Below, piece by piece: positions 35,691 through 47,550 of a DNA stretch of 64,000 bases (position 1 is its first letter; each line of letters begins with the position of its first letter). Location: positions 62,001 through 126,000 of the forward strand of contig QAOA01001798.1 of the NCBI GenBank assembly GCA_003255065.1, given 5' to 3'. The translations under genes and the position numbers were made by a program. Origin of the DNA: Cercis canadensis (Eukaryota; Streptophyta; Magnoliopsida; Fabales; Fabaceae). Under the pieces are notes generated by a model. That model saw only the letters and a program-made list of their open reading frames with translations. It made no database searches and had not been told where the DNA came from.

Positions 35691-35705
35691 AGTATGTTAT
35701 CAGAN

Positions 35706-37331
35706 AAAAAAAAAAAAAAAAAAGCTACATACAAGTATGCATCCACATGCACCAGTAAGTTACAATATTTATGCAAGTGTGTACAGTTGTACATTTACAT
35801 AGTGCTCAAATAAGAAGACTTAACCTTTCAAAAATATCATGATTTTACTTGTAATCATAACATGATATCTATAAGTGAAATTGGGTGTATTGTTCTTTCA
35901 GAATATCTGCATTATCTTTGCTTGTAGACATTAATGGAGTAATAAAATGGAAAATAAGTTTATATATATTTTTTTCAAATGAAATATGAACTCGAGTTCT
36001 TGCCTAAGAGGTCTTTAACCCATTTGGTTATTGTCAATGTTGGGGGACCCTTCTGCTTGTTAGCACAAGTAGATAATGTAGTTTTTCCCCTGTGGAGGGC
36101 AACTATAAAGACAGACCGTTCTGAGTGGAGACGCGTATGAGCATATAATTCCTGGATCGCACTAAATGCTATTGGAGTAGGTTTCTTGCCCAGAAATTAT
36201 AGGTTGACACTTCCCCTTCATAATCTCTCACAATGGCAATGAGTGAGAGTAGAATACAGCTAAAGAGTATGTCTGAATTTTTTGACTTTCTAAGTCACTT
36301 AAAGAGTGGATGGAAAGAAGCACTTAACACGATCTTATTAAGATATCTCTACCTGGCAAGATCAGAAGTTCACTCCTGCTTGCGACAAAGCGATAAATCA
36401 TAATGAAGAGTAATGACAGCTCTACAAACTCATACTTTCTAATCACAGTTGAGAACAGCTGCAAAGGTGACTTTCGAGTTTGGCGGGAAAAAAGTTTAAG
36501 TTCAGATAGAGCCATTTGTATAGTTATGCACAGTTATGATCGCAAGAGTTATGAAAGTAACATTACTTATACGCAGATGTATGATGTGAGCATGCCCACC
36601 CTCCACATGAGCTGTGATTCAGGACCATGGATTTCAGATTGTGGCGAAGAGCTAGCTCGAAAGCCAAATTTTGAATTCAATGGTCTGCTAAGGTAACACA
36701 TGAATTGAGATACTAAAAATGTAACAGAGATACCAGATCGAGTACATTTTGATTAGGCTTATTACTTATTACATGACCATCTCAAGGCAGTGCAATGTGG
36801 CGAAAGGATTCTCTGGTCAATCCATAAGTAAGGAGTTAAGAAGACTACTTGTTTCTCAGATTATGCTCATTCTGTATTTGCAAGAACTCCAGATTTCACC
36901 TGCAGTTGCAACAAATTGAATTTTGGCAGATACATCAAATGAGATTAAACTAATCCCAGCTGATGCAAGATCTAGTCATATAGGCAGAGTTGAGGGAAAC
37001 CAAGCTAGAGATCTAGTCTCCATTAAACCCAGCATTTTGCCTTTCCTTCTTATTTCTTTCATTATATTATGGTCGAGCCTTTTCATTTTTTCTTCTTATA
37101 AGAAATTATATTCGGTCAAGAAAGGAGAAGGATTTGAGAATATTTTATGGGGGAAGTAGAGAGAGAAAGAGAGAGCATTGTCATATCTTTTACTCGCAAA
37201 TGCAAGGCATACAATGCAAAAACTTATTACTTGTTTTGACAACTTGTCCTTCAAGTAAACATGAGTGCATCCATGATTAATTGAATGTGAGAGACAGAAC
37301 AAGTTCTTCATCCAAGATTCTTGCGTAGGCT
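35706..37331. other. Intergenic region 3' of the AGT2-like gene
   Basis: Short open frames here (for example 36403-36696) show no recognisable family and no splice context that I trust. I see no further gene. Confidence 0.45.
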
Positions 37332-40235
37332 TCACATCCTTGACATTGTGTAGTCCATCACATCTACTAGAAAATCTACAATCACGGGAAGAAAATAGCC
37401 TGGATTAGCAAATGAAAGATGAGTGCTGAGAGAAAAGAAAATGACGAAGGTACAACAACAATTGACCTGCATCTTCCTCAGTGAAGCAAAGAGGGGGTGT
37501 GATCCTTAAAACATTTCCATGAAAGCCACCTTTCCCAACAAGAACTCCCATATCTGGAAAAGCATTGCAAGCTTAACATGTTAAAATTTTAGTATCATGA
37601 AAGCAAAAATAAGGAAAGATGCACAAATCATATTTTACACCCTCCTAGGTGCATATGTATGTCACACAGATAGACTGAGAGATAGACCTTTCATCTCTTC
37701 AATGATCTGCAGCATTTCATCCTTTGCAGGAGTTTTCAATTCACGATTTTTTACAAATTCAACTCCAAGCATCATACCTCTTCCCCTCACATCGCCAATT
37801 ACTGACACCAAGTGAAATATGTTGGTTAGAGCAAAAGACTGGTTTTTTCAAAAAGATTTTAGAGGATTTAAACTCATTTTATCTAAAATCAATATCCACA
37901 AGCCTCTTTGCAGCCAAATGAAAAGGAAAAGAAATTACTTTCATGCTTTTCCATTAGGGAAGTAAGACGCTCTTTCAAGTATGAGCCCACTAAAAATGCA
38001 TTTTGCTGAAGCTTTTCTTTCTCAATAACTCTTAAAACAGCTAACCCAGAGGCAGTACAAACAAGATTTCCCCCGAATGTGCTAAAATAATAACGGCGAG
38101 TCAAGACCTCTGCGATTTGAGGAGTTGTAACCACGGCACCAATAGGTGCACCATTACCAATTCCCTGAGATAACCAAGGAGAAAGAAACTTAAGATCAAA
38201 TTCAAATCCTCAATGTTTCAATAAATAATGCCAAACATGTTTTCTTTAAACACTAGGATAGCCAAATAAGACCTCAAATTGTTCACTGATTCACATCCAG
38301 CTTTGTTTTCAATTTTGTGTAATTTTAAAATTAGTTAACAATTATTCATTAAGCAGGAGTGCAGGGCTAATATAGCATAGAGTCAGATGCAATATGCAAC
38401 ATTAGAGCTAAAATAGAGCATAATAACCGTGAGAAATGGTGGAAGTGTGTGAGACTAGCTTCTCACAGGTATTAATTATATTAATTGTACAATAAACACA
38501 GGCCTAATCATGGGCCTAATCACATCCTAGTTACGAGCCTAGATGTAAGCTATAATAAAATACAATATTCACAGTCAATCAATATTCTAATATTCTGACA
38601 ATAACATTAACATATATGACTATTTCTGCAAAAACAAAATTCCTTCATACAGGCAGATATAAGTCTTCTGGATTACATGTCTATAAGCGTACAACATTAC
38701 ATATTTTTTTCACCACACAAAATGGTATTCACATGCAGTGTAAAAATGTCAAGCCATTTCTGGAAGTCCCATCTACAAAAAGCATCCACTTAAGTTCACT
38801 AGAAGGCTAAAAGCAGTGTAAAAAGCACCAATGCCACTTAGGACCAAAGAGGCCCTACCTTTGCCAGAGTGACAATATCAGGCACAATACCATGTGCCTC
38901 AAAGCCCCAGAAGTGACTGCCAGTGCGACCAAACCCTGATTGAACCTCATCTGCTATATAGAGACCTCCTGCTTTCTTGATGATGCTGTAAACTGTTGGT
39001 AAGTAACCTGGAGCCAACTCTATTACTCCACCAACTCCCTGCCAAGCATGAATCTTTCACTTAATAATGTACATGTCATTGTGAAACGCAAAGTATCTTT
39101 CTCTTTTTTTATATTTCTCTCCTAAATGATATCGTTACCTGAATAGCTTCCCCAATGAACCCGGCTACATGACCACAAGTTCCATAGTCAATTATGTCTT
39201 GAACATCTTTTGCATATTTCACTCCATCTGAACCGAAGACACCTCTATAGGGATCTGGGTTAAGGGCATGATGAATTCCAACCTACTGGCATAGACCAGT
39301 AACAAGTATCAGAGTGCATACAAGTTGGATTTTGTGTTTTGAATGTGTAGATTCTATTGATATTACAATAAGTACTCGTCAAGAGTTAGGCCCATCATTC
39401 AATTGCGAAAAGGGTACCTGTACAACATTGAACTTGTGAAAAAATTGAGCAGTAGCACCCATTGTGGCTGCTGCATTGCCATGGTAGCCATTTCTGATCG
39501 AAATTATATCATTGCAGCCAGTGTATAGCCGCGCCATCATCAAAGCCAGCTCATTCGCTTCTGTCCCAGAATTGGTAAAGAAAACAACCTGAAAATTTCT
39601 CATCAATACAGCAACAGAGAAAGCTTGAACCAAAAATTATTATTCCCACCCCAAGAAAAGCAGCACATAAAAGTAAGAACCTTGAGGTCCCCAGGAAACT
39701 TAGATGCCAGTGCCTCAGCAAAATCAACAATAGCATGGTTCAAATAAAGCACAGTGGTATGCTGCAAGAGCTTGGTCTGATTCACTGCTGCTTCAACCAC
39801 ATCAGGGTGGCAATGCCCACATGATACAGTGGCAATTCCACCAAAGGCATCGAGGTACCGTCGACCCTTTTCATCAAAAAGGTATTGCATTTTACCCTCA
39901 ACCAAATTTAGCTGCCACCATATTTAAAGATGCAGAAAGATTGCATTTTGAGTTAAATTTATACCAATCAAGAATTTGAAGTAGAATGAATGCGAAAAAG
40001 GGCTTACTGGGTTGGTGTAAAAGGGACCAACGGAAGTGGGGAGATACTCTTTGCGCCTTTTCAAGATATCAGATGCCGGAGGCCCTTTGTAGGGGGCTGG
40101 AGTGTGATCGAAGAAGGGCATTTCGGGAAGAACATTGTCATTTTGATTGATTCGGGCTACGGTGGAGAGGAAACGGGGCTTCAAAGGGGAATTTCTCTCT
40201 AACAGTGAGATTGCCCATTGAAAAAATTTCTGCAT
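37332..40235 (-). CDS. Alanine--glyoxylate aminotransferase 2 homologue, mitochondrial
   Basis: A class-III PLP aminotransferase converting glyoxylate and alanine to glycine and pyruvate. Nine exons join in phase: 40235-40008, 39911-39681, 39588-39418, 39282-39139, 39038-38859, 38164-37939, 37801-37688, 37553-37467 and 37375-37332, giving 474 residues, close to Arabidopsis AGT2/AGT3 homologues. The basic N-terminus ([20 protein letters not shown]) looks like a mitochondrial presequence. [12 protein letters not shown] and [12 protein letters not shown] are cofactor-phosphate motifs. D288 in [15 protein letters not shown] binds the PLP ring nitrogen. K318 in VTLAKGIGNG is the Schiff-base lysine. 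All expected catalytic features are present. Which of the plant paralogues (AGT2, AGT3 or PYD4) it is remains open. A G-box lies about 75 bp upstream. Confidence 0.93.
38415..38600 (-). repeat. Solo-LTR-like repeat in AGT2-like intron 5
   Basis: Reverse orientation copy of the repeat at 3530-3735: begins TGTCAGAATATTAG on the minus strand and contains AGGCCCATGATTAGG and AAGCTAGTCTCAC. Lies between exons ending 38859 and starting 38164. Confidence 0.5.
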
Positions 40236-40309
40236 TTTGCACTCCAGTATCTTCTTCTCTCTCGTCTTTCTGAACGTTTCAATTCAATAGGTTATTATTA
40301 ACATAGTAT

Positions 40310-40315
40310 CACGTG
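40310..40315. promoter_or_regulatory. G-box / ABRE core upstream of AGT2-like gene
   Basis: CACGTG, extended to CACGTGTC on the plus strand, sits 75 bp before the ATG at 40235. It is a typical bZIP/bHLH site, often linked to light or abscisic acid. Function is inferred from motif and position only. Confidence 0.4.
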
Positions 40316-40440
40316 TCATATACATGTGACCAGAATCTGACGAGTGTTATGTTTTCTTCACCAGCAGACACTTCCACTGTCGCACTTGCACATGCAAAAT
40401 ATAAGAAATGTTGACACATTTTCATGATTCATTGAGCGGG

Positions 40441-40865
40441 TAAAATTTTGACTGTTTTCAAATTTATTTACACAATTATAACATTTTGAATTTATATATT
40501 TAAATATTACACTTTTATAAAAATTAAAAAAAAAAAATAAAGTCTAACTCATGGGGCCTATTAGACATGCTAATGGCCCTACAAAGAGTCTACATGGGAC
40601 ATGCGAGTGAAGTCACAACATGTCATTTCTTGTTGTGCACACCATTTTTTATTAAATGTATACTTTGAGATAGAAATGATTAAGGGACCCGCTAAAAAGG
40701 GTCCCATATGGACATATTATGGGGTCACTGGCGTGTTTGGCGGGTCCCATAGGTCGGATTTTATTTTTTTTTTTTAATTTTTTTAAAAGTGTAATATTTA
40801 TGTATATAAGTTCAAAAGTGTTATACTTGTATAAATGAATTTGAAAACAATAATATTAAGGTCAA
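40441..40865. repeat. MITE with long inverted arms
   Basis: The left arm (TTTTCAAATTTATTTACAC ... AATATTACACTTTTA) is complementary to the right arm (TAAAAGTGTAATATTTATG ... GTATAAATGAATTTGAAAAC). The middle carries GGCCC/GGGTCCC blocks. No ORF. Confidence 0.7.
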
Positions 40866-41811
40866 AGATTCGATAAAATTCGTATTTACATAACTATCAA
40901 TAAAAGAGTTTCAAAATTAACGTTTAATAAAAGTCCTCATTGGCATATAAAATTATAATCCCATTCTGCTCACCAGAAAAAAAAATTATAACCTATAGTA
41001 TTTTAAACAGTAAAAAATATCTTCATACATAACTTAAGTGATTAGTAGTGGCTTAATAATTTTTTTTCATTTTCAAACTTTTCACTTATTTTATTTTTTA
41101 CCGCATACACTTCATGTTTAGTGCACAAAATGAAAATCATGAAATTAAAATGAAAATGAAATGGTCATTCCTATTCTATAGTTTAATAGTAATTAATATG
41201 AAATGAAATTAGAACTAGTCATTGAAGACATAATTGTCCTCATCAGAAATATAGTTTTGAGGACATTAGTCAAGTTATATTTAATAAAAATAGTTTAGGT
41301 CAATTTGTAAAAATAATAAGAATATGTTGGGTAAAAAAATTATTGATTGAATTTCATGAAGCATAAATTACCATTCTTATCTCTTAAGGTGAGAATGTTC
41401 ATTTTGTAGAACCAAGCTTGAAATAAAATTACCATTATATTGCTTTTTAGTACCAAAAATAAAAAGAATATTCATTCCATGAAAAGGAATAATCATTCTC
41501 TGTACCAAACATACCCCTACCTCAAAATAATAAAAGGTGTCGAGCTAAATTTCATAGTCAAATTGTAGACTCAAAAAAGTTACTGTAACCAGCTTGTAGA
41601 TTCTATCTTCAAATCCTAAATCATAATCAAAAGTATAAAAATAAAAGTTACTAATAATGATTAAATTAAAAATTCTAACCATAACAAACAAATGTGACGC
41701 ATTAGCACTTCTGTTCATTGAAGTTGAAAAATTTGTTTCCTACAACACATTTAACTCCAAATTATGTCTCAATGATAAACAAATGTGAAGATTAAGAAAT
41801 GTGAGCACTAC

Positions 41812-42213
41812 GCTACTCACCTTTAAGATGGGGTAATGCTACTTTCATCTCAGTTAGATAGGACTCACATAGTGATTTTTGTATCATTGTGAAAGTTTCA
41901 AAAAATTGACACACTTTTATTCAGTATATGCCAGAATACACAATTCTTTATAAAATACAAGAACATCATGATATTGGAAAATGTTCTAGGAAATAACTTT
42001 TTTAAGTTTATTTTTTGGCATATTTTTTTTTTTATATATTATACAGTTATTACATTTTATAAAGAATAATATGTTTTGACACATATTGAGTAACTCATTT
42101 TTTCAAGATCTTCGCAACAATATTAAAATTATAATGTAAATTTTATTGAATCTCATCCAAAACTCCACCCAAAGAAGATGGATAGTACTACCCCATATAA
42201 AAAGGTGGGTAGC
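41812..42213. repeat. MITE with inverted ends, upstream of the PPR gene
   Basis: GCTACTCACCTTTAAGATGG at the left end pairs with CCCATATAAAAAGGTGGGTAGC at the right, with inner complementarity. It ends about 150 bp before the PPR start codon. Confidence 0.65.
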
Positions 42214-42359
42214 ATAGGCCTTACCATTAAGAAATTTTCCGTGCATTGTCACCTTTAAAGCTTCAACACGAGGGGGAAGTGTTTGAAGCTGCAACCAAAT
42301 TTCTGAATTCAAATGCCAAAATTCAAGTTGATACGAATAGAGAGTGATTCTCTTGCTTT

Positions 42360-44578
42360 ATGTTTACCAGTAAAACCAAGCCCCTCCTTTGTCTAAGAAA
42401 GCACATTTCAAATTTTCATCTTTCCACGGCTTTATTTCATTCACGGCATTTCCTTTCTCTTCCATCACCTCCTTCCTTGACTCAAATCAAGCAAGCCCAT
42501 GCTCACATCCTTGTCTCCGGCCTCGCCGGCGATGCCTGGTTCATGGGTCATCTTCTATCTTACCTCTCTCTTTCCGATTCAGTTCCACTTGGCTATTGCC
42601 ACTCAATCTTCTGCGCAATCAGTTTCCCCAGTGTCTTCGCCTTCAATAACATGATTCGTTGCCTCGCCAAGGGAAACTCACCTTTTCAATCCCTTGCTCT
42701 ATACTCTTCCATGCAGCGGAGTTATTTGAAGCCCAACAATTATACTTTCACCTTTTTGTTGCAAGCTTGTAGCTTGGCTTTGGCTATAACTGAAGGGGTT
42801 CAAGTTCATGCCCATGTCATCAAATTGGGTTTTGGAAACGATGTGTTTATTCGTAATGCTTTGATTCACCTCTATTATGCTTGTTCTAGAGTTGAATACT
42901 CAAAACGGGTATTTGAAGAAGATACCCTGTGCAGAGATGTGGTTACATGGAATTCAATGCTAGCGGCTTTGGTAAGAAATGGGCAGATTAGTGTCGCAGA
43001 GAAGATGTTCGGAGAAATGTTTGACAAAGATGTCATCTCATGGAGTACGATGATTATGGGATATGTCCAAAATGGACTCTTGGAAGAAGGATTGGAGTGC
43101 TTTAATGAGATGAGAGAGAAAGGCATTAAACCTAATGAGGCAATATTGGTTACAGTGCTTTCAGCTTCAGCTCAATTGGGTTTAATTGGTTATGGTCGAC
43201 TAATACATTCCACCATTGAATCCGTGAATTTCCCACTAACTGTCCCCATAGGGACAGCTCTAATTGACATGTATGCAAAGTGTGGTTGCATTGAACAGTC
43301 AAAGTTCTTGTTTAATGGTATGCGTCAGAAGGATATCTGTACTTGGAATGTCATGATTTGTGGGTTAGCTTCACATGGTCATGCNTCCAAAATGGACTCT
43401 TGGAAGAAGGATTGGAGTGCTTTAATGAGATGAGAGAGAAAGGAATTAAACCTAATGAGGCAATATTGGTTACAGTGCTTTCAGCTTCAGCTCAATTGGG
43501 TTTAATTGGTTATGGTCGACTAATACATTCCGCCATTGAATCCGTGAATTTCCCACTAACTGTCCCCATAGGGACAGCTCTAATTGACATGTATGCAAAG
43601 TGTGGTTGCATTGAACAGTCAAAGTTCTTGTTTAATGGTATGCGTCAGAAGGATATCTGTACATGGAATGTCATGATTTGTGGGTTAGCTTCACATGGTC
43701 ATGCAAAGGAAGTGCTTGCACTGTTTCAGAGGTTCATAAGTGAAGGTTTCTCTCCGGTGAATGTAACTTTCATAGGGGTCCTAAATGCTTGTAGTAGAGC
43801 AGGTATGGTTAGTGAAGGCAGGCATTACTTTAAGTTAATGACAAATGATTATGGCATTCAACCAGAAATGGAGCATTATGGGTGCATGGTTGATCTCCTT
43901 GCTCGTGCTGGTTTAATAGATGAAGCTGTTCAGTTGATTGAGACAATGGTGGTTCCACCAGACCCTGTATTGTGGTCAACACTACTCGGTGCTTGTAAGA
44001 TTTATGGACTTGTAGAAATGGGAGAAAATATTGGAAATAAGTTGATACAGTTGGATCCAAACCATGATGGTCATTACGTGCAATTGGCTGGAATATATGC
44101 AAAAGCAAGAAAATGGGAGGACGTAGTTAGAGTTAGGAGATTAATGGTAGAGCGAAACACCAAAAAAATTGCAGGTTGGAGCTTGATTGAGGCGCAGGGT
44201 AGAGTTCATCGCTTTGTTGCAGGGGACAGAGAACATGAGCGTTCTTTTGACATCCACAAAATGCTTGAAAGAATAGGACTTAGGGTAGCTGAAGCTGGTT
44301 ACTCACCAAACATCTCACCCGTGTTGCATGATATAGGAGAAGAAGAAAAAGAAAATGCAATTAAAGAGCACAGTGAGAGATTAGCAATTGCTTTCGGTAT
44401 TCTGGTAACAGAAGTTGGAGATTGTATCAGAATTGTGAAGAATCTAAGAGTTTGTGAGGATTGTCATGAGGTGACCAAGATTATCTCCCGAATGTTTAAG
44501 AGAGAGATTATAGTTAGGGATGGCAGTAGATTTCATCACTTTAAGGAAGGTAAATGTTCCTGTCTTGATCATTGGTAG
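42360..44578 (+). CDS. DYW-class pentatricopeptide repeat protein (frame broken only by assembly duplication)
   Basis: PPR-DYW proteins bind organellar RNA and usually edit C to U. As written, the frame is lost after 43385. The 319 bp before that N (43066-43384) recur at 43386-43704, and skipping one copy plus the N (320 bases) restores a single frame of about 632 residues ending TAG at 44576. An S/R-rich N-terminus suggests organelle targeting. PPR motifs recur (DVVTWNSMLAALVRNG, DVISWSTMIMGYVQNG, VPIGTALIDMYAKCG, DICTWNVMICGLASHGH). The E region (HYGCMVDLLARAGLIDEA) and a DYW deaminase with HSERLAIAFG and CEDCHEVTK (zinc-binding HxE...CxxC) follow. The terminal triplet is DHW rather than DYW. 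The duplication is most likely an artefact, not a mutation. Confidence 0.9.
43066..43384. repeat. First copy of the overlap inside the PPR gene
   Basis: 319 bp ending at the N at 43385; I count three substitutions relative to 43386-43704. Confidence 0.93.
43386..43704. repeat. Second copy of the overlap inside the PPR gene
   Basis: Starts TCCAAAATGGACTC directly after the N and runs on into the unique 3' part of the gene (AAAGGAAGTGC). Confidence 0.93.
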
Positions 44579-45267
44579 ATGTAGAGAGGCCTCTGCATAA
44601 CTCCCACCAGAGCTGAGATTTGAATTTCCTGGTGCCAGCTTGTGTATTATTACTTTTATTGAAGTTTTGAACGATCTGATAGATGTGTAATTTGTATACT
44701 ATAATTGATTTAAGTGTTAGCATGAAATAAGCTGAGTCTACTTGACTCTTTGCTCAAGACACTTGGGATGACACTTCTGCTAGTTGTATCCAACACTGAT
44801 GGCTGAACTGGTGACAAGCACTTGATGAGTTGGGTTTTCCCGTGAATGCAAGTTCATGATGCTACTGGATTTTATGCTTCTTTCTAGTTGGGAAAAATAC
44901 AAAGTTTCTGATTTCTGACCTTTGCATGCTCACAACAATCATGTACTTGACATTTGTTGATCAGCAATGAATTTCAATTGTACATAAATGGAATCTCCTT
45001 TTGTGAACTTTCCTTACATGCTATTCTATTGTTTTCCTAGTTTGAGATGTGTATGTGTCATTTTTCCTGCTTCATCTCTACTTACCTTGTCTTTTTCTGT
45101 TGTGGCCTTAGGGCTTTCATGAATTAAAAATTGAAACTATGACTCATCTTTTAGTTGTGTTAATGGATTTCAATTACAACATGAGTGGCTCTCAAATCAA
45201 TGAACTCTGTTACATCTATATCTCTACTGCAGACACTTTTTCACGAAGGAACTAAACTAATGGTTGG

Positions 45268-45860
45268 TGGGGGTATAAATCCGTTCAGTTCGGTTCTGAT
45301 GCTTTTATGAATCGAACTGACAGTTTGAGGAAATTAAGAACATAAATTTCTATATTTGGTTCATGAACCGAACCGCAAATTGGCGGTTCAGTTCAATCAG
45401 TTTAAGTCAGTTCAAGTGAGGAGGCAAGAAAAAAAAAATGAAACAAGAAAGAGAAATGGGCATGGCTAGTTTTGAACATGGTTTACTAAGATTGGTAAAG
45501 AAATAAGAGACAAACAAGCTACCACAATCAAGCATGTTAAATATTCTCATAACAAATATAAAATATACTTAAAAAAATATATATATATGTAAAATATCGT
45601 TGGTTTGGTTTGGTTTCTTTCGGTTCAAATTTTTTTGGAATTGAAAACTAAACAAAACCGATTAATTTTAGTAAATTTGAAATTGATTTAAACCAATTCT
45701 CATTGGTTTTGGCTTGGTTTGGTCACTTCAAAAAATTTGGAATAAAAAACCGACCGAGTTGATCGGTTTTAGTAAATTTGGAACCGATTTAAACCAATTT
45801 TCATCAATTTCGGCTTGGTTTGGTCAGTTCAATTCAGTTTAAGTCAATTTTGTACACCCC
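45268..45860. mobile_element. Non-autonomous DNA transposon with short inverted ends and internal repeat
   Basis: It starts TGGGGGTATAAA and ends TGTACACCCC, which are inverted and typical of hAT-like ends. Flanks TAATGGTTGG (45258-45267) and TAATAGTTGG (45861-45870) form a 9-of-10 target duplication. Inside, a unit of about 120 bp (GGTTTTAGTAAATTTGGAAC ... GGCTTGGTTTGGTCA) is tandemly repeated. No transposase. Confidence 0.7.
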
Positions 45861-46095
45861 TAATAGTTGGCCAATTGGGAGGCCGATATAAGTTCAGAAT
45901 GAAAATTAGGAAGGGCATATAGAAAATATAGTAACTTAATACAAGGCAAATCGCTTATTATTTTGGTTGTGAGTATCAGCAAAAGAGTTCTATAATTAAT
46001 TAAATGTGTTGCTGAAATGTATATAATTAGAGTCTCAATGTTGTTAGCCATCTCCCTTTTTTGAATGACTAAACATAAGTTTTTTTTTTTGGTTT

Positions 46096-46265
46096 TTTTA
46101 AGATATCCTTAGGCTTTACCTATAACTAATTCTCTGAGATACTGTTGAGCTCTAAAGTGGGGATCTCTCCCAATAAAGTTTGCTGCATCCATAAGGGCTC
46201 GAACTCGAAACCACTTGCTTAAGCGACTAGAGCCCCTTCTACTCAAGCCAACCTTCATTAGTAAA
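46096..46265 (-). mobile_element. SINE-like element
   Basis: On the minus strand GGCTCTAGTCGCTTAAGCAAG is followed by the B-box-like GAGTTCGAGCCC, the order of a tRNA-derived SINE. Flanking duplications were not resolved. Confidence 0.45.
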
Positions 46266-47005
46266 CATAAGTCTTTTCTGTAACAGTCTTCTTTTCTTTG
46301 TTTCTCGTGTTCAAACTTTGGAAACGTAAATGATGGTGGGGTTAATTTAATTGATGTAGTGGGAGTAATAGTCCTTAAAAGCATCGATGAGTCAATTTTA
46401 CATATCTTACCATTTTACCAGAATATAAGTAATCTGTTTGTTTGCATATCTTCTCATTTTTCTATTGAAGGGATTTGATTATAAAGATGAAAAAAAAAGT
46501 AGCTGAGACACAATCGTGGACCAAGTATAGTTGATTTTAGGGTTTGGCTGATACAAAAAATTGGCCACTAAAATTTCGTAAGTAGACTAACTTTTAGAAA
46601 TTCTAGAAGAATATTTTTACCATTGTAATCGGTCAATTTGATCTCAGAATTTTTTTTAATTAATGGAACCTTCCATTTTGATTAGTAGACTTTTTATAAT
46701 TACAGGAATTAATTAAGATTTTAAATATTTTCTTTGTGTATTAGGTTTTAGTTTACAAATCTATAGTCTTTAGGTCAAAATATCATTCAGAATAAGAAAT
46801 ATTCTGACCTTTCTATTCAAGTCTAATTGTGTATAGGAACTTTTCTTGCTCATCAATTTTTGCTTATCTATTTTCTAAAATATGTAGAGCATCAGCAAAG
46901 GTTTAGTGCTATAAATCAGAGATACAAAAGATCCACAAATTACATGAAAAAAAAAAAAAGAAATCTACACGATCAATAATTACAAACTTTTGACAAATTT
47001 TTTTT

Positions 47006-47550
47006 AGGTTTAATTACAATTTTAGTCTCTCTATTTTAACAACTTGAATTTTTTGGTCCATTTTCTTTAAAAACAAACTATTGAGTTCCTCTATATTCAT
47101 AAAATATACAATTTTAGTCCTTTTGTCTTCAGTCAAAATTCTTAGGTTTATTTCAAGGTATAAAGTTCTCTGATTTATAATCCTACCGTTCAGATTAAAG
47201 AGTTACGCCTTGTGAACCCTCCCACTAAATTTCAGTTTGATCTAATGGTGAATGAGTCTAGATCTTTGGTTAGATAAAAACTTATGGTTTTGATATTTTA
47301 GGCTGAGTCTCACCGTTAGATCGAGCTAAAATTGAGTGGGGATGTTCACAAGATGTAGCTCTTNAATGGTGGGATTATGAACCAGAGGACTTTACACCTT
47401 GAAATAAAACTAAGAATTTTGACTTAAAGACAAAAGAACCAAAATTGTATATTTTATGAATATAAAGGGACTCAATAGCTCATTTTTAAAGAAGAGAGAC
47501 CAAAAAGTTCAAGTTGTTAAAATAAGATGACCAAAATTGCAATTAAGCCT
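47006..47550. repeat. Long-stem MITE (same family as 15860-16358)
   Basis: AGGTTTAATTACAATTTTAG at the left mirrors CCAAAATTGCAATTAAGCCT at the right. Inner arms include TTCAAGGTATAAAG with CTTTACACCTTGAA and CTTGTGAACCCTCC with GGGGATGTTCACAAG. The N at 47364 probably replaces a single T in a GCTCTTTAAT context. Confidence 0.75.

Noticed and set aside
36403-36696. 97-codon plus-strand frame in the AGT2-like 3' region
   Set aside because: No recognisable domain, promoter or splice support; length is expected by chance in this much sequence.
43343-44578. A separate, shorter PPR gene starting at 43343
   Set aside because: Its first codons lie in the first overlap copy in another frame; the split disappears when one copy is ignored.
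47364-47364. N at 47364 as another contig join
   Set aside because: Sequence on both sides is continuous with the MITE family pattern, so it looks like one ambiguous base.
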